64,000 nucleotides of DNA from CAVSWT01 sp963775245 (GTDB taxonomy: Bacteria; Bacteroidota; Ignavibacteria; Ignavibacteriales; Ignavibacteriaceae): assembly GCA_963775245.1 (NCBI GenBank), contig CAVZID010000040.1, forward strand, positions 310,001 to 374,000, given 5' to 3'. Made by a program: the position numbers and the translations under genes. Below the pieces are notes generated by a model, which searched no databases, was not told the origin of the DNA, and saw nothing but the letters and a program-made list of their open reading frames with translations. Each line of letters begins with the position of its first letter. Position 1 is the first letter of the stretch. Below are positions 21,741-30,150 of this stretch, one piece after another.

Positions 21741-23912
21741 ATGTTAACGTCGGATGAAAAAATTGTAGGGGAACATGATCTTCCGGATAATTTAAAAAAA
21801 ATTCTTGATACACTCCCTGGATTTGTTTGGTGTGGCAATTCTGAGGGTTCAATATTTTACATCAATAAAAAAGGATTAGAATTTACAGGGCTTTCATTGG
21901 AAGAGGTAAAAAGATTGAACTTCTTGACTTCAGGTTTCATTCATCCTGATGACAAACAAAGGATTATAAATGAAAGAGGTAATATTATTGCTTCCGGTAA
22001 GTCAGGCGAATTTCAGACAAGATTGAGACGTTATGATGGTGAATATTTTTGGTTCTTACACTTTCTTTCGCCATTTATTGATAATGATGGTAAGATCATA
22101 GCTTGGTGGGGTGTGAATTTTGATATTAATGAAAGAAAAAAGACGGAAGACGAATTAAGAAGAAGCAGAGGCCATTTAGCCGAAGCACAAAAATTAAGTC
22201 GTACCGGTTCTTTTTCAATTGATTTATCTACCAACGAATTACGGGTTTCAGAGGAAATATTTAGTATTATTGGATACGAAGAGGGGACAAAACCTACACT
22301 AGAAGAATCATTTGAACGTGTTCATCCGGATGAAAGGCAAGAAGTAAAGGAAACATTTAGAAACTGCATGGTTGAGGGTAAACTTTTTGATCATGAAAAC
22401 AGGATGGTGATGCCGGATGGTTCATTTAAGTATGTTCATGTAGTTGCTGATATGATAAAACTAAATTCCGGCTCATCAGAGTTTGTTGGTGCGGTTTCTG
22501 ACATTACACAAATGAAGCTTGCTGAACAAGAAATTCGTCAAAAAGAGAAAGAATTAAGACAAATTGTTGAAACTGTTCCTTGCCTTATTATTATTATGAA
22601 ACCAACCGGAGAGTTTCTTTATGCTAACAGTAACTTGCTAAATTATACCGGTCTCAAGCAGGAAGATGTTATATCGGAAAATTTTCGTGAAAGGATATTT
22701 CATCCGATAGAGTTTAAATATATGAGATCTAAAAGGGATCAAGTTATCAGGGAAGGAGAAATATTTGAAACTGAAGCTCGCATACTGGGTAGGGACGGCA
22801 AGTACAGATGGTTTTTAACCCGATTTAGCCCTATAAAAGATGAGAATGCACAAGTTGTTCAGTGGTGTATGACTTCCATAGATATTGATGACAGGAAACG
22901 AAATGAAGAAAAAATTCATAAAGAAAACATTGTATTAAGGGAGGGAATTGATACAAATTCAAAAACTGATTTTATAGGAACTTGCGATAAAATGCAAAAT
23001 GTTTATCGCTTAATTTCCTTGGTTTCAAATACAAACAGTTCTGTACTTATATTAGGAGAAACAGGTACCGGAAAGGAATTGGTTGCTAGAGCAATACATA
23101 ATTCCTCCCAAAGAAAAGAAAAAATAATGATAAAAGTTAACTGTGCTGCCTTACCTGCTAATTTAATTGAAAGCGAATTATTCGGGCATGAAAAAGGTAG
23201 TTTTACCGGTGCGACCGAACGAAGAATAGGAAAATTTGAACTGGCAGATAATTCCACATTATTTTTAGATGAAATCGGAGAGATGCCAATTGATTTACAG
23301 GTTAAATTATTAAGAGCCATTCAGGAAAAAGAAATTGAACGTGTGGGTGGTAAAGAAACTGTGAAAGTAGATGTACGAATTATTGCAGCCACAAATAGGA
23401 ACCTGGAAAATGAAATTAAAGTTGGAAATTTTAGGAGTGATTTATTTTACAGATTAAATGTATTCCCTATAACTATCCCTCCATTAAGAGAAAGAAAGGA
23501 TGATATCCCAATTCTATCAAACCATTTTTTGGTTAAGTCGGCAAAAAATATCGGAAAAAAAATAAACAGTATATCAGCAGAAGTAATGGAGACATTAATT
23601 AACTATGATTGGCCTGGAAATGTAAGAGAGCTTGAACATTTAATTGAAAGGAGCGTTATACTTAATAATGATGTCATAAACGAAATTCATCTGCCTCAAA
23701 TTGAACAAAAAAAAATTAATCCAAACAAAGATAAAATGGTAAAGACTATCCATGAAAATGAACGCGATTATATTTTGTCAGTTTTAAAAAAGTGTAAAGG
23801 AAAGAAAGGAGGAACAGATGGAGCAGCAACATTGCTTGGTATTCCTGTTTCTACCTTAAATTCTAAAATAAAAAAATTTCAAATTACAAAGTCACAGATA
23901 TTTTCCACGTAA
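21741..23912 (+). CDS. PAS-linked sigma54-dependent transcriptional activator
   Basis: The 723-residue enhancer-binding protein has three PAS/PAC sensor domains (about 15-135, 140-265, 270-395) and a sigma54 AAA+ domain. The latter shows Walker A GETGTGKE (about 439), the sigma54 loop GSFTGA (a conservative GAFTGA variant), Walker B LFLDEIGEMP and an R-finger region FRSDLFYRLNVFPI. A Fis-type HTH lies at the C-terminus (AATLLGIPVSTLNSKIKK). It lacks a receiver domain, so signals likely enter through PAS ligands or partners. I start at the ATG at 21741, preceded by GAGGTG; a TTG 30 bases earlier is possible. Divergent from the dps cluster, it is a good candidate for the regulator acting on the dyads at 21503, 26183 and 29536. 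Confidence 0.9.
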   Translation: MLTSDEKIVGEHDLPDNLKKILDTLPGFVWCGNSEGSIFYINKKGLEFTGLSLEEVKRLNFLTSGFIHPDDKQRIINERGNIIASGKSGEFQTRLRRYDGEYFWFLHFLSPFIDNDGKIIAWWGVNFDINERKKTEDELRRSRGHLAEAQKLSRTGSFSIDLSTNELRVSEEIFSIIGYEEGTKPTLEESFERVHPDERQEVKETFRNCMVEGKLFDHENRMVMPDGSFKYVHVVADMIKLNSGSSEFVGAVSDITQMKLAEQEIRQKEKELRQIVETVPCLIIIMKPTGEFLYANSNLLNYTGLKQEDVISENFRERIFHPIEFKYMRSKRDQVIREGEIFETEARILGRDGKYRWFLTRFSPIKDENAQVVQWCMTSIDIDDRKRNEEKIHKENIVLREGIDTNSKTDFIGTCDKMQNVYRLISLVSNTNSSVLILGETGTGKELVARAIHNSSQRKEKIMIKVNCAALPANLIESELFGHEKGSFTGATERRIGKFELADNSTLFLDEIGEMPIDLQVKLLRAIQEKEIERVGGKETVKVDVRIIAATNRNLENEIKVGNFRSDLFYRLNVFPITIPPLRERKDDIPILSNHFLVKSAKNIGKKINSISAEVMETLINYDWPGNVRELEHLIERSVILNNDVINEIHLPQIEQKKINPNKDKMVKTIHENERDYILSVLKKCKGKKGGTDGAATLLGIPVSTLNSKIKKFQITKSQIFST

Positions 23913-24009
23913 TTTATCCAACGGCATATAAATGGGACTCAAGAGTTAAATTTAATTGCCTGCCATTCTTCTTATAATTATTCCATTTAACCAATGAGAA
24001 ATTTAGAAT

Positions 24010-24843
24010 TTATATTTTTGTCTGAATGTGGTCATTTATCCAATCAAGGATATCTGCCATAACTATTTCTTTTTCAATATCATTTAAGAGATCATGATAT
24101 CCGCCTTCATAAAGTTTTAATGTTTTATCAGATGAACCAACATTATCAAAAAAGAACTTGCTTCCACTTGATTTTACTTCTTTATCTGCAGTACCATGAA
24201 GAATTAATACAGGTAGAATAATGTTTTTAAATTCTTTCTTAAGTTTTTCATCGGCGCGAACCATTTCTGCTAGTGTTTGTGTTGGTTGAGTTTCATGCTG
24301 AATTAAAGGATCATTGTTCATGTTATCCACTGCGATTGGATCCCTGGAGAAGTTTTCATTTTTTAATTTAATTACATGAGCATGCGGAGCTATATGTTCT
24401 AATCCCTTGAAAACAGCTAAAGCGAAATCCGGAGCCGGCACTTGAAAAGCAAAACTTTCACAAATCAATCCTGCAAGTTGGTTCTGATGCTCAAGAATAT
24501 AAAGGCAGGAAACTACTCCGCCAGCACTGTGCCCAAGCAAATAAAAAGGCAATTCAGGTTCATGAGATTTTACAATATCAATAAATTCTGTAACATCTTT
24601 AACGTAGTCTTCAAAACTATTAACAAAGAAACGCTCCCCATCAGACTTTCCACGGCCCCTAAGGTCAAGCGCATAAGTATCTAATCCATTTAAAATTAAT
24701 TGCTTAGCGACCCAAATATAATAACCGCTGTGAGCATTGAAACCAGGAACAATTACAACAATGCCTCTTGGAGATTCTTTAGAGTGCCAGGCCCTAGTAA
24801 AAATACCAAGTCCGTCAGAATTTTTAAATACTGCTTCATTCAT
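24010..24843 (-). CDS. Alpha/beta hydrolase, monoacylglycerol lipase-like
   Basis: The 277-residue hydrolase has an oxyanion region VVIVPGFNAHSGYY, the nucleophile elbow LLGHSAGG, a late Asp in LHGTADKEV and the catalytic His in GGYHDLLND. This pattern fits the serine aminopeptidase S33/monoglyceride lipase group acting on lipid esters; the substrate is inferred. It lies 58 bases after gapA on the same strand and may be co-transcribed. Confidence 0.85.
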   Translation of the reverse strand: MNEAVFKNSDGLGIFTRAWHSKESPRGIVVIVPGFNAHSGYYIWVAKQLILNGLDTYALDLRGRGKSDGERFFVNSFEDYVKDVTEFIDIVKSHEPELPFYLLGHSAGGVVSCLYILEHQNQLAGLICESFAFQVPAPDFALAVFKGLEHIAPHAHVIKLKNENFSRDPIAVDNMNNDPLIQHETQPTQTLAEMVRADEKLKKEFKNIILPVLILHGTADKEVKSSGSKFFFDNVGSSDKTLKLYEGGYHDLLNDIEKEIVMADILDWINDHIQTKI

Positions 24844-24901
24844 TTTACCAAACCTTTTGCATAAATATCTATCAAGATAATTCCATGTAATTTTTATTTC
24901 A

Positions 24902-25924
24902 TTAAAAAGTTAGATGATGTTCAATTGATTTTGCCATCCTTATACATTCTCTAACCAATTGATTTGCATAACCCCATTCGTTGTCATACCAGCTCATTAT
25001 TTTCACTAGATCGCCGTCAACTACATGTGTCATTGTCAAATCAATAATTGAAGCATGCGGATCCATTATTATATCTGATGATACTATTTCATCCTTGTTT
25101 ACTGCTATCACTTCCCGGTATCTATCCGTATTCGCTTCTTCTTCAAAAATTTTATTTATTTCTTCTACAGATGTATTTCTTTCAGTAACAAACACAAGGT
25201 CGGCAACAGAACCAACAGGAACCGGGCCTCTAACAGCTATTCCGTCAAATTTATTTTTATATTGCGGTAGAACTCTTAAAGTTGCTTTTGCTGCACCTGT
25301 AGTAGTAGGAATAAAGCTTTCAGCACCTGCTCTTCCTCTGCGGAATTTTTTGTTTGGACCGTCAACAATTGATTGAGAAGCTGTGTAAGCGTGTACCGTT
25401 GTCAATATCGCTTTTTTTATTCCAATTCTTCTTCCGAGTATTTCTACAATGGGAGTAATGCAATTTGTTGTGCAGCTTGCACATGAAATAATCTCTATGT
25501 TTTCTTCATGATTAGGTTCATTAACACCATGAACTATGGTAGGAACATCTTCACTTTTTGAAGCAGCAGAAAGTATAACATGTCTTGCGCCGGCTTTTAT
25601 ATGTTTCAGCGAGTCTTCTTTTTTTGTAAATAAGCCGGTACATTCCAAGACTATATCAATTTCCAATTCTTTCCATGGAAGATTTTCCGGATCTTTTTCA
25701 CTTAACACTTTTATAATTTTTCCATCCACTACTAAACTATCTTTTGAACTGATTACTTCTTTTTCATATCTCCCATAAACAGTATCATATTTTAATAAAT
25801 ACGCTAAATTTTCTGGAGGTACAAGATCATTAATAGCTACAAGTTCAACATCTTCATTATCGATAAGAATTTTAAATGCAGATCTTCCAATTCTGCCTAA
25901 ACCATTAATTGCTATCCTTGCCAT
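24902..25924 (-). CDS. gapA: Glyceraldehyde-3-phosphate dehydrogenase, type I
   Basis: The 340-residue enzyme oxidises glyceraldehyde 3-phosphate to 1,3-bisphosphoglycerate in glycolysis (reversible). It has the Rossmann start INGLGRIGR, the adenine-ribose binding acid in AINDL (favouring NAD over NADP), the catalytic Cys in SCASCTTNC, the His in TVHAYT, and the terminal SWYDNEWGYANQ. Length is normal. GAAAGGAAG lies just upstream of the ATG. The neighbouring divergent gene is a DUF2630 paralogue. The dyad and sigma54 site in the shared region face DUF2630, not gapA. Confidence 0.95.
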   Translation of the reverse strand: MARIAINGLGRIGRSAFKILIDNEDVELVAINDLVPPENLAYLLKYDTVYGRYEKEVISSKDSLVVDGKIIKVLSEKDPENLPWKELEIDIVLECTGLFTKKEDSLKHIKAGARHVILSAASKSEDVPTIVHGVNEPNHEENIEIISCASCTTNCITPIVEILGRRIGIKKAILTTVHAYTASQSIVDGPNKKFRRGRAGAESFIPTTTGAAKATLRVLPQYKNKFDGIAVRGPVPVGSVADLVFVTERNTSVEEINKIFEEEANTDRYREVIAVNKDEIVSSDIIMDPHASIIDLTMTHVVDGDLVKIMSWYDNEWGYANQLVRECIRMAKSIEHHLTF

Positions 25925-26182
25925 AATATACTTCCTTTCTTTTCAAATTAATTGAAATAAAAGCTTGAGTTTTGAATTTCAAATCAGAGTGACAAATAAT
26001 TTTTAAGTTAGTAATTTAATTGTTAAAGAACATCCTTCAATCGCATAGCCGAAATAATTATAGTAATATTAATCACTTCAATTCGTTTTTAATCTTTATA
26101 ATTTTATTTCTAAACCCAAATTATATACCATTATTTTTAAGTTCATTTTTCGCAGATCTTAAAAATTATTTTTAAATAGGTT

Positions 26183-26222
26183 CGATATATCGTTTTTCTG
26201 GAAGATTATCGACGAAATGTCG
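26183..26222 (+). promoter_or_regulatory. Dyad upstream activating sequence, copy b
   Basis: The sequence is CGATATATCGTT, a 17-base spacer, then ACGAAATGTCG. Each half resembles the 10-bp palindrome CGATATATCG. The last half ends 67 bases before the sigma54-like promoter of DUF2630-1. Confidence 0.6.
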
Positions 26223-26289
26223 CCCACTTTCTGTTTAGATTTAATCTTTAAAATCAAATTATATTCATCATTTTTTGGTTTGGTTTAAA

Positions 26290-26305
26290 TGGCAGAGAGG
26301 TTGTT
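26290..26305 (+). promoter_or_regulatory. Putative sigma54 promoter of DUF2630-1
   Basis: TGGCAGAGAGGTTGTT fits TGGCA-N6-TTG with correct spacing. It is identical to the element at 29642 and lies 37 bases before the start codon. Confidence 0.6.
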
Positions 26306-26342
26306 ATAAATAAAATTAATCAATTTGAAAGGAGTATTTATT

Positions 26343-26576
26343 ATGTCAGATAAAAGTGTTTTTAATCATATTAAAAAATTAACAGAAGAAGAACAACGGC
26401 TCTATACTAAAGAGAATTTATCTGATAAAGAGATTAAAGAACTTGACGCAATGAAAGTAGAACTTGATCAATGCTGGGATTTATTAAGGCAAAGGCATGC
26501 ACTTGAAGATGCAGGAAAAAATCCTAATGACGCAAAGTTAAGATCAGCTAGCACAGTAGAAAATTATAAGCAATAA
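26343..26576 (+). CDS. DUF2630 family small protein, paralogue 1
   Basis: The 77-residue, highly charged protein is probably helical. It carries the DUF2630 pattern: an N-terminal IKKLTEEEQRLYTKENLSDKE helix, the conserved LDQCWDLLRQRHALEDAG core and a C-terminal NPNDAKLRSASTVENYKQ. Function is unknown. I start at 26343 because AAAGGAG lies 9-15 bases upstream; an earlier in-frame ATG would include the site itself. A close paralogue with a duplicated upstream region lies at 29688. Expression is probably sigma54-dependent. Confidence 0.85.
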   Translation: MSDKSVFNHIKKLTEEEQRLYTKENLSDKEIKELDAMKVELDQCWDLLRQRHALEDAGKNPNDAKLRSASTVENYKQ

Positions 26577-26850
26577 GCTTTGGAAAATAAGGATATTAAT
26601 TTTTCCGAAAATAAAAAGTGCAAGCGTGACACCGGTATCAACTATATTTTTTTAGCATGTAGTTAATTTATTTTTCAATGCTTAATGTTGTTACTTGACA
26701 TATAAAATGATCTGAACAATAAAGGCAAAACCTTATTTGAGCGGTAATTACTTTTTAAAAAGGCCTACAGCGATATATTTCTTTAGTAGCGCCACGTATA
26801 AGCCAAATAATTTAAACCTTTATAGCAGCACCTCGCCATCTTGGTGAATG

Positions 26851-27300
26851 TCAACCGTATTTGAGATCTGTGCTCTGTCCAACCTCTATAATATAACCAT
26901 CAGGGTCGCGAATATAGCAGCGTATCTCTCCGTACTTTGGAATCGGCTCCGTGATGAACTCAGCTCCTCGGCTTTTCCATAGTTCATAGCACGCCTGAAT
27001 ATCTGCAACTCGGATATTCATAAAACTGTTAATCTTGTTCGGGTCAGGTACGCTAAGTGTCACTGTCGGCTTGTCGGCCGTAGGTCCGCCTCCAACGTTA
27101 ACAATTAGCCAAGTATTGGCGATCTGAATGTACGCAGGGGCGCCATCATTGTCGCCTCTACTCAGAATTTTGCCGTCAAAGACTGATTTATAGAAATGAG
27201 CTGATCTGTCGATGTCGGCAACGGTTAGAAAATGCGCGACAGAGATCCCTTCGTGAGGCGGCATTTCATAGCTTTTATGTTCAATTTGTACTGTGTTCAT
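26851..27300 (-). CDS. VOC (glyoxalase/bleomycin-resistance) family protein
   Basis: The 149-residue protein has the paired beta-alpha-beta-beta-beta VOC fold: ISVAHFLTVADIDRSAHFYKSVFDG at the N-terminus and MNIRVADIQACYELWKSRGAEFITEP...EIRCYIRDPDGYIIEVGQ at the C-terminus. Potential metal ligands are the first His and the late Glu in IIEVGQ. Substrate unknown. AAAGGAG precedes the ATG. Codon use and base composition are visibly more GC-rich than the surrounding genes, as in the adjacent SDR gene, which suggests a recently acquired pair. Confidence 0.85.
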   Translation of the reverse strand: MNTVQIEHKSYEMPPHEGISVAHFLTVADIDRSAHFYKSVFDGKILSRGDNDGAPAYIQIANTWLIVNVGGGPTADKPTVTLSVPDPNKINSFMNIRVADIQACYELWKSRGAEFITEPIPKYGEIRCYIRDPDGYIIEVGQSTDLKYG

Positions 27301-27442
27301 AAGTAACTCCTTTTGATTTTAGTGCTTATTGCAAATGCTAAATTAATTTTACATCTTATCTCTTCTCCAGCCAATTGATCTTTTTAGAGTCTGCTTCACC
27401 TCTAGCTTAACCAATCATGTCCCAAATATTTTTCAGTGTACT

Positions 27443-28159
27443 TCACCATTTGCCTGTATGTGCACCTCCGTCCACATGAAGTATTTCTCCTGTTACCTGA
27501 TCTGCTTGTACCAAATAGAGCACAGCATCGACAATGTCATCGACAGATGAAATTCTACCCATCGGCTGCCGAGTCTTAAGAAAGTCATACGATAAATCCT
27601 TTTGCAGGTTCGTATCAACTACACCTGGAGCAACAGCATTGAATCTGATACCTTCCTTTGCATATTCGATGGCTAGACTTTGGATCACCGAATTCAGTCC
27701 TCCCTTGGTAATCATCGAAACCGAGGCGTTTACACCTGCAATCGGGCTATCGGCAAGCGATGCAGTTATACTCACAACACTCCCTGACTTCTGCTTTAGC
27801 ATCTGTTTTACAGTTAGCTGTGCTATATAAATGAATCCTAGAAGGTTAACAGAGACTAGAGAATTGAAATCCTCGAGAATATAATCTATGAAAGGTTTGG
27901 AGTAGTATATCCCGGCAGCTGCAACTAAGACATCAATAGTCCCGAAGTTGTTAACTGCCGCTTCAACTGCTCTTGCTGCTGTATCCTGTTTAGAAATATC
28001 TCCATCAATGAGAATAAGGTTTGGTGATGAAGTAAATGATTGACTTATATTCCGTGAGGTTGCGACTACCCTGAAACCTTGTTTTAGGAAAGCCGCAACT
28101 AGACCCCTGCCAATTCCTCCGGAAGCTCCGGTGATAATAGCAGTTTTCTCATTAGACAT
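27443..28159 (-). CDS. Short-chain dehydrogenase/reductase with substituted catalytic Tyr
   Basis: The 238-residue Rossmann-fold protein has the TGASGGIGRG cofactor motif, a DGDI segment, an AAAGIYY block in place of NNAG, and the terminal GEILHVDGG. In the active-site helix the usual YxxxK reads SMITK (Ser-Met-Ile-Thr-Lys), so the catalytic Tyr is Ser while Lys is kept. It may therefore be a divergent reductase or a non-classical SDR. AAAGGAGG precedes the start. It lies 142 bases upstream of the VOC gene on the same strand and shares its higher GC content. Confidence 0.85.
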   Translation of the reverse strand: MSNEKTAIITGASGGIGRGLVAAFLKQGFRVVATSRNISQSFTSSPNLILIDGDISKQDTAARAVEAAVNNFGTIDVLVAAAGIYYSKPFIDYILEDFNSLVSVNLLGFIYIAQLTVKQMLKQKSGSVVSITASLADSPIAGVNASVSMITKGGLNSVIQSLAIEYAKEGIRFNAVAPGVVDTNLQKDLSYDFLKTRQPMGRISSVDDIVDAVLYLVQADQVTGEILHVDGGAHTGKW

Positions 28160-28348
28160 ATTACCTCCTTTTAACCAGCATTTTCAATTATAACTTCCAT
28201 CTCTACAGTTAACAATTAGGGAGAATTATAAAATTATATCAATATATCATTTATGCCTTAAATCAAATTTGCACTAAATGAACCAATGCGATCAAAGCTC
28301 ACATTGTAATTTCATTTTTATATAATTATCAATCAATTATTTTAAATT

Positions 28349-29299
28349 CTAACACTTTACATGTAGATACTGAATACTGAAAAGTTTATCTTTGTCCATC
28401 CATATTTTTCTGACTTCAAAAAACTCAGAAACGAATTCCTTAAATTCATCCAAAGTGTACTTATATGAATATTCGGTTACTATATTCTCGCCATTTTCAA
28501 AGTTTATTATAGAACTGTTAAGCCTCACAGTTTGATCCTCGATACTTTCTAAATGCATTTCAACTCTTCCTTCATCTTCATTATAAAATGCTCTATGCCT
28601 GAATTTGCTTATATCAAAATTAGATCCTAATTCTTTATTTATCCTTTCGAGAATATTTAAATTGAATTCTGCAGTCACTCCTTTGCCATCATTATAAGCT
28701 GGTTCGAGAATGCTTTTATTTTTTTTAAGATCGATTCCTAATAGGAGACCCCCATTCTTCCCGCAGATCTTTACAATTCTCCCTAAGAATTTTTTTGCTT
28801 CTAATGGAGTAAAATTTCCAATCGTAGAACCGGGATAATAAATAACAACATTTTCATAATGTTTTCTAATATGAGGAAGGAAAAAAGTTTCTGAGTAATC
28901 AACCGGTAGCGGATAAATATCAAAATCGGGATAATCTTTTTTTAATAACCTGGACGAATATATTAAATGCTCTTCTGAAATATCGACAGGAACATAACCA
29001 GCAAGCCCTACAATATTATCTAGCAATAAACGTACTTTAACACTGCTTCCGCTTCCTAGTTCAACTAATAAAGTTGATTCTCCTAGAAGTGTACTGATCT
29101 CGTCGATATTATCCTCCATAATTTGCGTTTCTGTCCTTGTTAGGTAATATTCTTTTAATTTACAAATTTCATTAAATAACTCAGAGCCTTTCTTATCATA
29201 GAATAATTTACTAGGGAGATATTTTTGAGGCATTGATAATCCTTCGAGTACTTCATAGAGAATGTCCGGTTCTTGAATTTCTTTGATTAAAGTTTCCAT
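28349..29299 (-). CDS. egtD: L-histidine N(alpha)-methyltransferase-like protein
   Basis: The 316-residue SAM-dependent methyltransferase resembles EgtD, which trimethylates histidine to hercynine, the first step of ergothioneine synthesis. Seen are LPSKLFYDKKGSELFNEICKLKEYYLTRTE, the SAM loop LVELGSGSSVK, VPVDISEEHL, the FPGSTIGNF-like YYPGSTIGNFTP and a late MHLES. No egtB-like sulfoxide synthase lies beside it, so the pathway could be incomplete, completed elsewhere, or the enzyme may modify another substrate. It is divergent from DUF2630 paralogue 2. Confidence 0.85.
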   Translation of the reverse strand: METLIKEIQEPDILYEVLEGLSMPQKYLPSKLFYDKKGSELFNEICKLKEYYLTRTETQIMEDNIDEISTLLGESTLLVELGSGSSVKVRLLLDNIVGLAGYVPVDISEEHLIYSSRLLKKDYPDFDIYPLPVDYSETFFLPHIRKHYENVVIYYPGSTIGNFTPLEAKKFLGRIVKICGKNGGLLLGIDLKKNKSILEPAYNDGKGVTAEFNLNILERINKELGSNFDISKFRHRAFYNEDEGRVEMHLESIEDQTVRLNSSIINFENGENIVTEYSYKYTLDEFKEFVSEFFEVRKIWMDKDKLFSIQYLHVKC

Positions 29300-29535
29300 G
29301 ATTCTAATCGTGATTAGTCAATTAAATTATTTACTCCAAATAAATATATTTCTTAGTTATAATTTTTTTTGTAAAAACTTTTATGTCGCTAGTTCATCTG
29401 TTGCAATTCATTTTATAATTTCTAGCCACATCTATTCTCGTATAATCTTTATAGGTGAACTTTCGATGACAATTTATATACCATTACTTTTATCCCAATT
29501 ATTAAAAGATTTTAAAATCTATTTTTGAACAAAAT

Positions 29536-29575
29536 CGATATATCATTTCCCAGGAAGATTATCCACGATATATCG
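29536..29575 (+). promoter_or_regulatory. Dyad upstream activating sequence, copy c
   Basis: The sequence is CGATATATCATT, a 17-base spacer, then ACGATATATCG. It ends 66 bases upstream of the sigma54-like promoter, almost the same geometry as copy b. Confidence 0.6.
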
Positions 29576-29641
29576 CACAATTTAATCTTGGTTAAAAACT
29601 ATAAAATATTATTGTGAATCATTTTTTCACTTTTTATTATA

Positions 29642-29657
29642 TGGCAGAGAGGTTGTT
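29642..29657 (+). promoter_or_regulatory. Putative sigma54 promoter of DUF2630-2
   Basis: TGGCAGAGAGGTTGTT is identical to the site at 26290 and lies 30 bases upstream of the start codon. Confidence 0.6.
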
Positions 29658-29687
29658 ATAAAGTTAATTCTGAAAGGAGAATTTATT

Positions 29688-29921
29688 ATGACTAATAAAA
29701 GTGTTTTTAATCATATATTAAAATTATCTGAGGTGGAAAGGAAGTTTTATAAGAAAAAAAAATTATCAGATAAGGAAATTAAAGAACTAGATGGGATGAA
29801 GGATGAACTTGATCAATATTGGGATTTGCTAAGACAAAGGCATGTGCTCGAAAATACAGGTAAAAATCCTAATGATGCAAAAATTCGTTCTGCAAAGTCG
29901 GTTGAAAATATTAAACAATAG
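29688..29921 (+). CDS. DUF2630 family small protein, paralogue 2
   Basis: The 77-residue paralogue of the protein at 26343 aligns along its whole length, sharing SVFNHI, LSDKEIKELD, WDLLRQRH and NPNDAK. Cys in LDQCWD is Tyr here. GAAAGGAGA precedes the ATG at the same distance as in paralogue 1. The gene plus about 240 upstream bases form a duplicated unit, whereas the genes on the other side (gapA, egtD) are unrelated. Function unknown. Confidence 0.85.
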   Translation: MTNKSVFNHILKLSEVERKFYKKKKLSDKEIKELDGMKDELDQYWDLLRQRHVLENTGKNPNDAKIRSAKSVENIKQ

Positions 29922-29948
29922 ATTAGGAACATATATGATTAGGAATAA

Positions 29949-30071
29949 GTAAATGAATCACAAAGTGAATATTTAAATAAGTTAAAGACACTGCTAAGTT
30001 TTTCTGTTTTTTCTGCATTATTGAGTATCGGTTCATGTGAATTTGATCCCGGAACTTCACGGATTACTTAA
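29949..30071 (+). pseudogene. Possible small lipoprotein remnant
   Basis: An open frame without a usual start codon encodes a signal-peptide-like stretch and lipobox (LLSFSVFSALLSIGSC), then a short EFDPGTSRIT tail before a stop. It resembles the beginning of a lipoprotein but is too short and lacks an in-frame ATG. It could be a decayed gene or chance. Confidence 0.3.
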
Positions 30072-30150
30072 TGTTTCTGAAAATAACTCACATATTAGAG
30101 ATTTACTACCAAAGTAATTTAGTTTTTACAATTAAGGAAAGGAATGATTA

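Larger units (their letters stand above)
25925..26342. other. Divergent intergenic region gapA / DUF2630-1
   Basis: No ORF. It contains the dyad b and the sigma54-like promoter. From about 26093 onward it is similar to the region upstream of the second DUF2630 gene (from about 29447), including TATATACCATTA. Confidence 0.7.
29300..29687. other. Divergent intergenic region egtD / DUF2630-2
   Basis: No convincing ORF. It holds dyad c and its sigma54-like promoter, and about 240 bases resemble the region upstream of DUF2630-1. Confidence 0.7.

Noticed and set aside
25925..26342. Possible sigma54 promoter for gapA
   Set aside because: No TGGCA-N6-TTG on the minus strand was found in this region; the only good one faces DUF2630.
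26771..26800. Fourth copy of the dyad (CGATATATTTC ... ACGTATA)
   Set aside because: Spacer is about 11 rather than 17 bases and the right half does not match.
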